Source: Lactiplantibacillus xiangfangensis (GTDB lineage Bacteria; Bacillota; Bacilli; Lactobacillales; Lactobacillaceae). From it: a stretch of DNA of 64,000 bases. The stretch spans positions 225,379 to 289,378 of the forward strand of contig NZ_JQCL01000103.1 of the NCBI RefSeq assembly GCF_001438845.1. Reading direction: 5' to 3'. Positions 53,480 to 62,020 of the stretch are shown piece after piece (position 1 is the first letter of the stretch; each line of letters opens with the position of its first letter). The notes beneath the pieces were generated by a model, which was not told the DNA's origin, did no database searches, and saw only the letters and a list, made by a program, of their open reading frames with translations. The position numbers and the translations under genes were made by a program.

Positions 53480-53718
53480 AAAAAAAGCCCCCGTCCTTCA
53501 TGGGACGACGGCTTCGTGTGACCACCCAAGTTCAATAGCGGGTCACCCCGCTAAACTCACTAAGTTGTTTCCAACTTGCTGGGGTATCGGCCAGTGCCGC
53601 TAGCGCAGCCCAACGACCGCCACTAGGCATTCCGAGTTCATCTTCACAAAAATCCAACCGACCGTTTTCCACTTAACACGGCTCCCTGTGCGATTATTTT
53701 TAAGCTACTCTTCTCATC
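53480..53718 (-). promoter_or_regulatory. T-box riboswitch leader (probable Met specifier)
   Basis: On the minus strand the leader starts TGATGAGAAGAGTAG (AGTA box), has an AGGGAG...AGTGGAAA distal-loop-like region, a candidate specifier ATG in GTGAAGATGAACTCGG, the T-box TTGGGTGGTCACACGAAG (53513-53529) and a terminator with TTTTTT (53480-53512). TTGACG/TAGAAT with 18-base spacing lies upstream. The specifier call is tentative; a TGC also occurs nearby. Confidence 0.8.
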
Positions 53719-53796
53719 AACATGTATTTTAATTATATTCTCATTCTACTCTAATTATAAATAAGGCGTCAAGCAAGACCACCGTTTTATTTTGCA

Positions 53797-54486
53797 TTAC
53801 TGATCATAGTGTTCTAAAGCCGCCGCGCGAATCAACGTCCACGCACTATTCGTCTGAAATTGGGTCGGGTGAACGGCTACTTTACTTAGGGCTTCCGCGT
53901 CATTGGCAAGTTGCCATGCCCGTGAACGGCCGCCAGCATGGCATACATCCAATACGTCCGCTTGATCTAATAAGTATTGTAGCAAAGTCGTTAAGGGTTT
54001 AGGGGACGCCACTAATTGTAGCGAAGTGACTTGCGCGGCCATCAACCAGCACCGCGCCTGATCGGCCAACCCCCGCAAACGGACGGCGCTAGTTTGACAG
54101 TTGTCAGTTGCGGGTTTGAAGGCCTGAATCGTTAAACTCAACAAGGCTGCCGCGACGTTCAGTAACGATGCGTGTTCCAGCACAGCTAGGTCACCTACCA
54201 AGTACCATTGCCGGCGAAGTCCCGGTGTGATTTGAAGGCCTTGCTGGTTTGCGACTTGGGCAATCTGATTGAGTAACCGCGAATAAGCCGTATGTGCTAA
54301 CCGGTCATTCAACACTGCCAACGTTTCCTGTGGATAAATTTCACACGTCTCGTCATTCGGGTCCCAGACAAGCAAGTCGTAATCCGCACTATTTTGAACT
54401 GCCAATACGGCCGCCGTGGGATCTAATTGCCACTTCTCCGCTGGCTCAAAGTCACGACCGATCAGTTGTACTGTGTATTTACGCAC
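53797..54486 (-). CDS. Hypothetical protein, about 229 residues
   Basis: A soluble, Ala/Leu/Gln-rich helical protein; the first 50 residues look like a small beta domain (VRKYTVQLIGRDF...LLVWDPNDETCEIYP) and the rest is helical (LLNVAAALLSLTIQAF). I recognise no family. The GTG at 54486, 9 bases after GAGGGG, is preferred over a GTG adjacent to that site. It lies alone between the T-box leader and a MerR gene. Confidence 0.72.
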   Translation of the reverse strand: MRKYTVQLIGRDFEPAEKWQLDPTAAVLAVQNSADYDLLVWDPNDETCEIYPQETLAVLNDRLAHTAYSRLLNQIAQVANQQGLQITPGLRRQWYLVGDLAVLEHASLLNVAAALLSLTIQAFKPATDNCQTSAVRLRGLADQARCWLMAAQVTSLQLVASPKPLTTLLQYLLDQADVLDVCHAGGRSRAWQLANDAEALSKVAVHPTQFQTNSAWTLIRAAALEHYDQ

Positions 54487-54683
54487 CGTTATCACCCCCT
54501 CAAGTTTACAGCCCAGCTTAACACCTTACGGTAACTGTAAGGCAACCTAAAAACTTGGCCTTTTTTTATCACTCGTACGGGCAAATCTGTTTACAACCCA
54601 AGTGTTGATGATTAGACTAACAATAATGATTCAATTTAAATTGACAATCAAAAGGCTGGTTGACACCCTTAGGAGGAATTAAA

Positions 54684-55121
54684 TTGTCCTACACAATTCA
54701 AGAAGTTGCTAAGAAAATGGCCATTTCTACTTACAGCATCCGGTACTACCATGACCACGGCATGCTCCCTTTCGTCAAGCGTGACGAAAACAACAACCGG
54801 GTTTTCGAAGACGTCGATCTTGAATGGTTAAACCTGATTATCTGCCTGCGTTCCACTGGTATGCCCGTCGAACGGATTCAACACTACTTAAAGCTTGTTC
54901 AGGAAGGTGAACAGACGGTCCCTGAACGCTATGAAATGATGAAGGTTCAGCAACGCCGGACCTTAGATGAAATCAACGATCTCCAAAATCATCTCAAGAC
55001 TATTAATCATAAGGTCGATCACTACGCCGACGTTTTGATTAACAATAAAGTCGACACGATTGTTCCTTCCAATATGGAAGAAGCTGAAAAACACGAAGTT
55101 TACCAGGAAAACCCGTCGTAA
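54684..55121 (+). CDS. MerR-family transcriptional regulator
   Basis: A 145-residue regulator: HTH SYTIQEVAKKMAISTYSIRYYHDHGMLPF, wing KRDENNNRVFEDVDLEWLNLI, then a coiled-coil dimerisation helix (about residues 80-120). No metal-binding cysteines at the C-terminus, so it belongs to the non-metal group. The start is TTG at 54684, 7 bases after AGGAGG. Monocistronic, with a terminator. Confidence 0.92.
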   Translation: MSYTIQEVAKKMAISTYSIRYYHDHGMLPFVKRDENNNRVFEDVDLEWLNLIICLRSTGMPVERIQHYLKLVQEGEQTVPERYEMMKVQQRRTLDEINDLQNHLKTINHKVDHYADVLINNKVDTIVPSNMEEAEKHEVYQENPS

Positions 55122-55134
55122 ATTTAAACATCCA

Positions 55135-55178
55135 AAAAGGACTTGAGAACGTTCACTGACGTTACCCAAGTCCTTTTC
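55135..55178 (+). terminator. Terminator of the MerR gene
   Basis: AAAAAGGACTTG pairs with CAAGTCCTTTTC across a 21-base loop containing AACGT repeats. Confidence 0.75.
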
Positions 55179-55193
55179 TAATTTACATTTAGC

Positions 55194-55508
55194 TTAGAAA
55201 TGAATGTACTTAAGAATCACGAGGAAGTACACCAATATAACTACCGCGAGTCCGAGCGTTTCTAGTAAAGCAATCCACTGACCACCCGCAGTTCGGCCCC
55301 GTGGTCCAAAGCACAAGTAACCCCCACCACACAATACGGCTAACGTGCCAAGGTCTAAGCCCCAACTATGATTGAACATATAAACAAACGGGCCAATAAT
55401 TGCTGCAACTAAGGCGACCCACTTAAAAATAACTAGAATTCGGCGTCCGAGACGCTTATCTTTTTCATCATATATTTCATGTTTAACTTTCTTTTTCTCC
55501 GCTGCCAT
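55194..55508 (-). CDS. Small membrane protein, three segments
   Basis: A 104-residue protein with a charged N-terminus (AAEKKKVKHEIYDEKDKRLGRR) and three hydrophobic segments (ILVIFKWVALVAAIIGPFVYM, GTLAVLCGGGYLCFG, LLETLGLAVVILVYFLVIL). GAGGTG lies 7 bases before the ATG at 55508. Family not recognised. Function unknown. Confidence 0.75.
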   Translation of the reverse strand: MAAEKKKVKHEIYDEKDKRLGRRILVIFKWVALVAAIIGPFVYMFNHSWGLDLGTLAVLCGGGYLCFGPRGRTAGGQWIALLETLGLAVVILVYFLVILKYIHF

Positions 55509-55606
55509 TCCAACGCACCTCAATTTCACGTTCAATTAGATTAACCATTCTAGTATGCCGTAATTAGAGGTACTTTTCAAGAAGGCGCTTACTGGAACTT
55601 ATTACA

Positions 55607-55672
55607 AAGAACGTCCCGGCTATGTGGGACGTTCTGCTTGCCGAAGGACGCTGCAATTTCACAGCGCCTTCA
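55607..55672 (-). terminator. Tandem hairpins after the Ser-rich protein gene
   Basis: On the minus strand GAAGGCGCTG/CAGCGTCCTTC and AGAACGTCCC/GGGACGTTCT hairpins follow the stop; the second ends in TTTGT, a weak terminator. Confidence 0.55.
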
Positions 55673-55680
55673 CGATCTTT

Positions 55681-56283
55681 TTAATTAGATGGACTGGTTG
55701 CGACCACGCGCCAAGTGCTGCCATTTGAAAGGGATTGTTGTTCCAAGCTTCCCTGCGCGTTGACACGGAACCGACCGGCTAAGTGATCCGCTTCGGTACT
55801 ACTATTTTCATAAACGTCAACGTAAACTAAACCTGACCGTTGATATTGCTGGAAAATAAAATCATCCTTAGTGACACTCGCGCCTTGATACTGCTTCTCG
55901 ACTTGCGCCCAGGCCCAATTATTGACTTGCGTCGTTGTTAAATTATTTCCAGCCGTTGAACTGGTCGCCGTAGTACCGGATTGTGATGAACTCGTCGCAG
56001 CCGTTGAAGCCGACTTACTAGAGGCAGTGGTTGCGGTTTTACTTTCACTACTAGTACTTTCCCCACTGCTAGTCTTGGACTTTTCCGTGCTACTACTATC
56101 ACTAGCTTCCGAACTACCTTTTTCAGCCGCAGCCTTGCTGCTAGCCTTACTACTAGTCACAACCGATGAGCTCACTTCTGACTGTGTCGAAGAAACGTGG
56201 TCACTCTTAGGCCAGAGGTACACACCGCCACCTAAAACAGCGAGGCCGGCGACCACGATGCTGCTAACTAACACCTTTTTCAT
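55681..56283 (-). CDS. Exported Ser/Thr-rich protein
   Basis: A 200-residue protein with an N-terminal export/anchor segment (KKVLVSSIVVAGLAVLGGGVYLW), a low-complexity Ser/Thr/Lys/Ala stretch (about residues 30-112) likely to be an extended wall-spanning or glycosylated linker, and a folded C-terminal domain of about 85 residues (TQVNNWAWAQVEKQYQG onward) of unknown type that recurs in lactobacillal surface proteins. GGGGAG lies 10 bases before the ATG. Preceded by a structured leader with a terminator. Confidence 0.78.
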   Translation of the reverse strand: MKKVLVSSIVVAGLAVLGGGVYLWPKSDHVSSTQSEVSSSVVTSSKASSKAAAEKGSSEASDSSSTEKSKTSSGESTSSESKTATTASSKSASTAATSSSQSGTTATSSTAGNNLTTTQVNNWAWAQVEKQYQGASVTKDDFIFQQYQRSGLVYVDVYENSSTEADHLAGRFRVNAQGSLEQQSLSNGSTWRVVATSPSN

Positions 56284-56400
56284 AACTAATCAACTCCCCA
56301 AAAATTAATAGTTTTGATGCTAACTTAACAATACGCTACCTGGGGTCATTTTACCAACGATTACCTGAGTTAAACAAAAAACTTAACATTTCATTACAAC

Positions 56401-56625
56401 AAAAAAAGCGCTCAGAAATTAATCCGAACGCTTCATTCACGGCACTGGTAAACCAGTGGGGGTGACATTCCACAATATCAGTGACCCAAGCACTCTGAAA
56501 TACGTCAGAGAAACGTGCCCCGCTATCAATTTAGTCACTAGCCGCTCGCGCGGAACTTCCATTGCTGGAAATCTGACTTTATCGACTCATCGCATTCACT
56601 ACCCTATCATCTTTGGTCACTAATT
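56401..56625 (-). ncRNA. Structured RNA candidate upstream of the Ser-rich protein gene
   Basis: On the minus strand: a three-way junction closed by AGTCA/TGACT with two GNRA-capped hairpins (TTCCA-GCAA-TGGAA and CCGC-GCGA-GCGG), a hairpin CTCTGA/TCAGAG, a GGGT...ACCC hairpin, CACTGG/CCAGTG, then a terminator AAGCG...CGCTT plus seven T (56401-56433). It ends 118 bases before the gene. No riboswitch class was recognised; some blocks (AGCGGGG, CTTGGGT) recall T-box leaders but a T-box sequence is not clear. Confidence 0.55.
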
Positions 56626-56635
56626 GCAAGCTAAT

Positions 56636-56682
56636 CAAAAAAATCGCCACCTTGTTAGCACGCGGCTAACTGGGTGACGACC
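56636..56682 (-). terminator. Terminator of the 149-residue protein gene
   Basis: On the minus strand TCGTCACC..GTTAGC and GCTAAC..GGTGGCGA form a stem followed by seven T. Confidence 0.82.
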
Positions 56683-56774
56683 ATCAGGCACAATGATTTG
56701 GCTTGGCTCCATATCATGAAGCTATCATACCGAATCACTGTAAAGATATCATTGATATTTTGTAAAACTTTCAC

Positions 56775-57224
56775 CTAAGCGTCCGCTTCGGTGATTTGGT
56801 TTAATCGTTCAATTTGTGAATCAAGCCACGTTGTTAATAACTTGGCCGCACCGTCCTGATCAGCCAAGACGTCATCGGCCGTACCAAGCTCATCAATTCG
56901 TAATCCTGAAGGCAATGCTTCAGATTCCGCAATCATGTATAACCGGATTGGCATCGTTTCGTCAGCATCCGTTACTTTGCCGATTTCCGTCAAGTTAGCC
57001 AAAGGAAGGTTAATGACACTCGTCTCTAGCCAAAAGCTCACAGCGGGCTCGTGAGTAGTCGTCAGCGTTGCCTGTGCAAGCTGATCAGCGGCCACATCCT
57101 TCAAAAAGTTCGTCAGCCACGGTTGCACTTGCTTCGTCAACGTCTCATATTTTCCATCCAGAGTCGTTACGCTAAGCTTCTCAGCAGTGACATCATCAAT
57201 AAATGCTTGTACGTTTCGTTGCAT
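56775..57224 (-). CDS. Hypothetical protein, 149 residues
   Basis: A soluble acidic protein with alternating helices and a central strand region (PAVSFWLETSVINLPLANLTEIG). No family recognised. GAGGG lies 5 bases before the ATG. It starts 12 bases after the upstream membrane protein gene, which follows lplA by 13 bases, so the three may form an operon. Confidence 0.75.
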   Translation of the reverse strand: MQRNVQAFIDDVTAEKLSVTTLDGKYETLTKQVQPWLTNFLKDVAADQLAQATLTTTHEPAVSFWLETSVINLPLANLTEIGKVTDADETMPIRLYMIAESEALPSGLRIDELGTADDVLADQDGAAKLLTTWLDSQIERLNQITEADA

Positions 57225-57236
57225 ATTATCCCTCGT

Positions 57237-57620
57237 TTAGTTAGTTTTATGTCGCCAGCGTGTCAATAAGACGAGCGTGTAGAAGTTAATCCCCAACCCA
57301 ATCGCGCCAATGACTTCCAATAACAACTTAATTTCCATTCCAGCCGTACTTTGATACCCCGCCATTAAGGCGTTGACTAGCCCTAATGAATAAATCAAGA
57401 TAACGATTCCGAGGACGTAAAAGCCGAGCATTCGGTTTAAATACACTGCTAAGATTCCAACGAAATAGAGTACTAATGCAATTAAGAGCCCTTGCCACAT
57501 TTCTGGTAATGAAATTAGTTTGGCTTGTAAGTGAAAATGGCTAATTGACATCATCCAATTGACGATACCGTAACAAAAAAAGGAAACAAACGCAAATGCG
57601 ACTAAGCGAGTCAGTTTCAA
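57237..57620 (-). CDS. Small membrane protein, four segments
   Basis: A 127-residue protein with four hydrophobic segments (LVAFAFVSFFCYGIVNWM, WQGLLIALVLYFVGILAVYL, LGFYVLGIVILIYSLGLVNAL, LLLEVIGAIGLGINFYTLVLL). Start is TTG, after GGGAGTG. It is 13 bases downstream of lplA and 12 bases upstream of the next gene. Function unknown. Confidence 0.75.
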   Translation of the reverse strand: MKLTRLVAFAFVSFFCYGIVNWMMSISHFHLQAKLISLPEMWQGLLIALVLYFVGILAVYLNRMLGFYVLGIVILIYSLGLVNALMAGYQSTAGMEIKLLLEVIGAIGLGINFYTLVLLTRWRHKTN

Positions 57621-57633
57621 AAAAACACTCCCG

Positions 57634-58647
57634 TTATTGGGCGATTAAATCAATAATGTCTGTCCGGGAAATACCGGTAAAGTACTGGTTCAAGTCAAGT
57701 GTTGCTAACTTCTCAGCAATCACATCATGATCATACCGGACTCCGGTCAACGCCTCTTCAACGTCGTGGACATCACCACTACCGAAGAAATCACCGTAAA
57801 ATTTTATGTTCTGAATGCGCCCATCGTGCACTGACAAGCGGGCATCAATTGTCCCCATGTCAAAATGCTTCCGGCGCTTGACGGAGAATTCGGGTGATTT
57901 TCCGTAAACCCAATCCCAATTAGCATAATATTCTTCGTAAATTTTATCAATAGCCTTTTGTTGTTCTGGTGTGACGTGGTATTCCTTATCGGCAATCTGA
58001 TCAAGTGAATCCACGTGGAAAAGTTCTTTCAATAAAGCATCTTGAAATTCCGGAACGGTGATTTCTTGATACTCAGGCGCCAAGTATGGCCGCAAATTAG
58101 TGACCCGACTCCGAACGGACTTAATCCCCTTTGATGCAATCTTATCAGTTGGAACAGTCAAAGCTTGGGGGACAACGTCTAAGTCCACGTTGAGCATCAA
58201 CGTTCCGTGTGAGAACGTCTTGCCATTTCTGGAATACATCGCATTGCCAGAAAACTTCTTGCCGTCAACTAATAGGTCATTACGGCCACTGACCGTCGCA
58301 GTAGTTGCGCCCATGTCGTGCAAGGCATCAATGATTGGCTTCGTAAACGTCTTAAAATCACCAAATTCTTGGCTATCACTATCCACCACAAAGCTAAAGC
58401 AAAGGTTACCGAGGTCTTGGTACACCGCTCCCCCACCAGATAACCGCCGAGTAACTTGAATGTGATGGTCACGCACATAGTCCGCGTTAATTTCTTCCAG
58501 TGTATTTTGATTACGCCCAACAATGATGCAAGGTTCCTCGTAATAAAACAAGACTAACGGTTCATCAAAATCAACATTGTTCATTAAATACTGTTCGGTG
58601 GCTAAGTTGCGACCGATTTCGTGATCTTTCATTGCAACGTAATACAT
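57634..58647 (-). CDS. lplA: Lipoate-protein ligase
   Basis: Activates lipoate with ATP and attaches it to E2 or GcvH lysines. The 337 residues carry the biotin/lipoyl ligase fold: RRLSGGGAVYQDLGNLCFSFV near residue 75, GRNDLLVDGKKFSGNAM with the catalytic lysine near 130, and FSHGTLMLNVDL, plus the LplA C-terminal domain (about 250-337). GAGGAG lies 11 bases before the ATG. A promoter-RNA-terminator unit lies directly upstream, and two small genes follow closely. Confidence 0.93.
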   Translation of the reverse strand: MYYVAMKDHEIGRNLATEQYLMNNVDFDEPLVLFYYEEPCIIVGRNQNTLEEINADYVRDHHIQVTRRLSGGGAVYQDLGNLCFSFVVDSDSQEFGDFKTFTKPIIDALHDMGATTATVSGRNDLLVDGKKFSGNAMYSRNGKTFSHGTLMLNVDLDVVPQALTVPTDKIASKGIKSVRSRVTNLRPYLAPEYQEITVPEFQDALLKELFHVDSLDQIADKEYHVTPEQQKAIDKIYEEYYANWDWVYGKSPEFSVKRRKHFDMGTIDARLSVHDGRIQNIKFYGDFFGSGDVHDVEEALTGVRYDHDVIAEKLATLDLNQYFTGISRTDIIDLIAQ

Positions 58648-58698
58648 AGTGGATTCAGCTCCTCAGCTTTAAATTACTTTAATCATACAACAAGGCAT

Positions 58699-58979
58699 AA
58701 AAAAGGACCCACAATGTGAGCCCCGTTTTGGAAGAATCATTCAAAATTTCGTGTGGAATTCTTCATTCCTCAAACACCATTGATCCACAATCCACATCCA
58801 TGAACGTTCTGATTGGCGGCAACCCGCTCTCCGTGGATAATCCGTGCCATCAATAGATGGAGTTTGGCCAGCCAGTTATCCGAAATTAGCGGAAACGCTG
58901 TATACTGCACTAGCTATCACTTGACGGGTTTGTTACAACAATAGGGTAACGTTTGATACTGACCTGAGATTCTTCCGAT
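58699..58979 (-). ncRNA. Candidate structured RNA of about 280 nt upstream of lplA
   Basis: On the minus strand a promoter (TTGCAA 59009-59014, 17-base spacer, TATATT 58986-58991) fires just before GGAAGAATC (58968-58976), which pairs exactly with GATTCTTCC (58730-58738). Inside are hairpins GTTAC/GTAAC, AGCG/CGCT, GGATAA/TTATCC with CCATC/GATGG, CAATC/GATTG and GGAAT/ATTCC. A terminator GGGGCTCAC-ATT-GTGGGTCC plus six T follows (58699-58724). No class recognised; it could be a stand-alone RNA or a leader of lplA. Confidence 0.65.
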
Positions 58980-58985
58980 AAGCCC

Positions 58986-59014
58986 AATATAGCACAGAAT
59001 GTAAGCGATTGCAA
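58986..59014 (-). promoter_or_regulatory. Promoter of the lplA-upstream RNA
   Basis: TTGCAA and TATATT with exactly 17 bases between, on the minus strand; the predicted start is 3-4 bases before the 5' arm of the closing stem. Confidence 0.7.
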
Positions 59015-59022
59015 TAACGCTC

Positions 59023-59058
59023 AAAAAACAACCCGGCCAGCACATGCCAACCAGGTTG
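59023..59058 (-). terminator. Terminator of acm2
   Basis: On the minus strand CAACCTGG..GGC and GC..GGCCGGGTTG form a stem with six T following, about 85 bases after the acm2 stop. A further ATGGCG/CGCCAT hairpin lies before it. Confidence 0.78.
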
Positions 59059-59142
59059 CCTGAAGTTAATGGCGGTCGTAATCGCCATCTATCTTACTAG
59101 CTAAATTATAAAACCGCCGGACGGATAAGACAACTTACTTGC

Positions 59143-61488
59143 TTACCGGACAATTGCGACATAGTGAATTGCACCGCTACGACTTAAGTATCGTAACCAA
59201 GTGTATCCTTCGGCTTTAACGGTACCATCATAATAGACGACGTCACCAGCATAATACTCACCGACAACCCCTGCCCGCGTCGTTGGTGCCGTGCGAATAT
59301 TCGTCGTCGTTGTAAACCGGAAACTACCTTTTTGTGGCGTAACCCGATCTGCCTGACTCGTTACCGCACCGACTTCAACGTAGTGGCTGGCACCAGAATA
59401 AGACTGATACCGTAACCAGGTCTGACCATTAACGGTGACCTTAGCATTGTAATAAACCGTGTTACCGGCGTAATACGTGCCAACCGTTGCTGAATTACGG
59501 TCTGCCGCATTCTTAATCGCAGTCGTGTGGGTAAAGTGGTAAGCACCCGTTGCGGGTGTCACTACGGCCTGACTAAGATTTGGCCCTACGTTTGCTGGCG
59601 TAACTTGAACATAGTGCGTTGCACCGGAATAAGAAACGTAGCGTAACCAAGTTTGTCCACCGACTGTGACTTTAGCGTTGTAATAAACGCGTTCACCCGC
59701 ACCGTAAGTACCGACCGTGTTGGAATTATTATCCGCCGCACTCTTAATTGCTGTATTTTGCGTAAATTGGTAAAATCCAGAAACGTTTTGAACTTCTGGC
59801 TTTGGTGCTGCAACCACGTCATCCCCACTGGTGGCCACGTAATGTGTCGCACCGGAGTAAGAAACGTAGCGCAACCAAGTCAACCCATCGGCCTGCACAG
59901 TGCCGTTATAGTTAACCTTTTGGCCAGCGTCATAGTGTCCAGCAATCGCCGCACCCTTTGAAGCACCGTTACGAATATTAGTATTGACCGTGAAGGTGTA
60001 CGAACCGGTGCTTGGTAACGTATTACTTGGCGTCGTTGGTGCAACTGGACCTGGCGCTGGTGCTGGGGTGGCGTCCTTAATCATGACATAATGATTCATG
60101 CCCGAATAAGATAAGTATTGTAGCCACGTTTGACCATTTGCGTTCACTTTAGCATTGTAATAAACGGATTCGCCAGCCTCATAGGTCCCCACTACGGCTG
60201 AATTCTTATCAGTCGTATTGTGAATAGGGGTTGCTTGCGTAAACGTATACCGCCCACTTTCAGGCGTAACTTGACCCTGGTTGCCATTGTCTTGACCAGG
60301 TTGACCGCCCAGTGCTTCGCTATCCCAATCTTGTAAATAATAGCTGCGAATAACATTGATCAATGAACTAGCGTAATGCGGATCCGTCGCGTAACCATCT
60401 TGTTGTAATAACGCTGCCACGCGCCGATAATCCGTAACACCTAGTAAGTTCTTGTACCGTGGATTTTCAACCAAAAAGGCCCCGTGATCTTCAACACTCG
60501 CTGACCAATTTGGGTACTTCCGGAAAGCAGCTTTGACCGTAATGTAGCGATGACCATCCCACTCTTGCGTATTAAAAACAATCGATTGGCCGTTATATGA
60601 CCCTTTGATACCAAACAGGTTGTTCCCCTTTTTGGCTAATTCTGAAGCACCCCAGCCGCTTTCCAAAATCGCTTGTGCAGCGGTAACTGAAGGTAACACC
60701 TGATATTTATGCCAACCTGCAATAGCGCCAGCTTTAATTTCATCTAAAAAGTATTGCTGTGGGCTAACCCGAGCCGTCACCCGATCAGCTTCAGCCACAT
60801 AAACTTCTGGTTGCGGTGCTGGCGTAGCAGCCACCGGTGCCGTAACCAAGGTTTCAGCTTCTGGTACTACCGCATGACTGGCAACACTAGCGACGCTGCT
60901 TTCAGTTGCCACAGCACTGTTTGCATTTGCAACACTAGTAGCACTGGCTGCTACGCTAGTTGCTGTACTTGCTGTCGCACTTGTGGCCGCACTGGCCTTG
61001 ACACTTGCAACACTAGCCGCCGTACTTGCTTCCGCAGCACTCGCTGCTAAGCTTTCAGCGTTGTTAGCCAAACTAGTTGGTGCTGAAGCTTTAATTTGAG
61101 TATCGCTACCAGCAGCTGCAGCTGATTTACTTACGGAACTGGAACTAACCTGACTAGCTGGCGTCTCTGCACTGGTTGCACTGGTTGCGCTACTAGCACT
61201 AGTTTGACTTGTACCCTCAGCACTCTGAGCAACGCCCGACTGTGTTCCGCTAGTAGCTTGGCTACTTGCTTGTGAACCAGTCGTTTGCTGGCTTAGCGTA
61301 GTGGTTACGAGACGTGTTTGGTTGGCCGTTCCAGTAGCCGTGGATTCATAAGTTGTTTCTGTCACCGGCTCAACCGTCTCTTGATTATTCGCCGGTTTAG
61401 TCGTCGTATCCGCTTTACTGAGCATCGCTGGTAGTAAGGCAGTGCTTAACATAAGAGAAGCAACAATTTTAGTCATTCCCATTTTCAA
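59143..61488 (-). CDS. acm2: Major autolysin, GH73 N-acetylglucosaminidase
   Basis: Cleaves the peptidoglycan glycan strand during daughter-cell separation. Order in the 781 residues: signal peptide (about 1-27), an Ala/Ser/Thr-rich region (about 30-215; the Acm2 counterpart is known to be O-glycosylated), GH73 domain (about 240-395; AAQAILESGWG with the catalytic Glu, NNLFGIKGSYNG, WSASVEDHGAFL) and five SH3b wall-binding repeats of about 70 residues (each ending WL(R/Q)YxSxSGxxHYV). A TTG start with GGGGA 7 bases upstream is plausible, an ATG two codons later less well spaced. Not linked to neighbours in an operon. Confidence 0.95.
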   Translation of the reverse strand: MKMGMTKIVASLMLSTALLPAMLSKADTTTKPANNQETVEPVTETTYESTATGTANQTRLVTTTLSQQTTGSQASSQATSGTQSGVAQSAEGTSQTSASSATSATSAETPASQVSSSSVSKSAAAAGSDTQIKASAPTSLANNAESLAASAAEASTAASVASVKASAATSATASTATSVAASATSVANANSAVATESSVASVASHAVVPEAETLVTAPVAATPAPQPEVYVAEADRVTARVSPQQYFLDEIKAGAIAGWHKYQVLPSVTAAQAILESGWGASELAKKGNNLFGIKGSYNGQSIVFNTQEWDGHRYITVKAAFRKYPNWSASVEDHGAFLVENPRYKNLLGVTDYRRVAALLQQDGYATDPHYASSLINVIRSYYLQDWDSEALGGQPGQDNGNQGQVTPESGRYTFTQATPIHNTTDKNSAVVGTYEAGESVYYNAKVNANGQTWLQYLSYSGMNHYVMIKDATPAPAPGPVAPTTPSNTLPSTGSYTFTVNTNIRNGASKGAAIAGHYDAGQKVNYNGTVQADGLTWLRYVSYSGATHYVATSGDDVVAAPKPEVQNVSGFYQFTQNTAIKSAADNNSNTVGTYGAGERVYYNAKVTVGGQTWLRYVSYSGATHYVQVTPANVGPNLSQAVVTPATGAYHFTHTTAIKNAADRNSATVGTYYAGNTVYYNAKVTVNGQTWLRYQSYSGASHYVEVGAVTSQADRVTPQKGSFRFTTTTNIRTAPTTRAGVVGEYYAGDVVYYDGTVKAEGYTWLRYLSRSGAIHYVAIVR

Positions 61489-62020
61489 TTCTAAGTCCCC
61501 AAACTTTCTGTAAAATCTGACTTTCCCAACAACAGTTAACTTTAAAACCCAAACCTGTTAAACCCTTTTTAGTACAATCCCTAAACTACACCGTTATGGT
61601 ATCATTCTAACTTATCATCTTCAAATCACATATTTACATATTGTTTTATTTATATTACATTTTTTACATTTGTTAATACCGTGTCTATAATGCCATTAGT
61701 TAAAAATTAATATCATTCGTTTATCAATTTATTGACATTCTAAAAATATGTACTTATCAAGCGATAATCAGCTACTATTTTATATAATTTATTTGATATC
61801 ATTCATTTAAAAAATATTACAGTCATTTTTAAAATAGTTGAGTAGGCACAATTATTTGTAACCAAAAAGTTAAATTAGATCTCGAAAATAAAATTACTAG
61901 TTATAAATTTTCATATTTTTTATGCTAGTTTACAGAATCTCTGGTCTAAAAGACTTACAGGCATCCGATTTAATGCTAAAATAAATGTAATATTAGCCAT
62001 ATCAAACGGGGGTAACCATA
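61489..62020. other. A/T-rich divergent intergenic region between acm2 and usp
   Basis: About 530 bases, strongly A/T-rich from 61600 to 61960. It must contain both promoters; for usp a CTTACA/TAAAAT pair with 17-base spacing (about 61949-61977) is visible. No gene or clear RNA fold was identified; short direct motifs ATATCATTC(A/G)TTTA recur near 61710 and 61795. Confidence 0.5.

Noticed and set aside
58699-58979. tmRNA or RNase P RNA for the lplA-upstream RNA
   Set aside because: No tRNA-like end with GGTTCGA and CCA, and too short with no P4 core for RNase P.
61489-62020. Lacto-usp RNA upstream of usp
   Set aside because: That motif is known upstream of usp operons in lactic acid bacteria, but I could not find a convincing structured segment here and the region is mostly low-complexity A/T.
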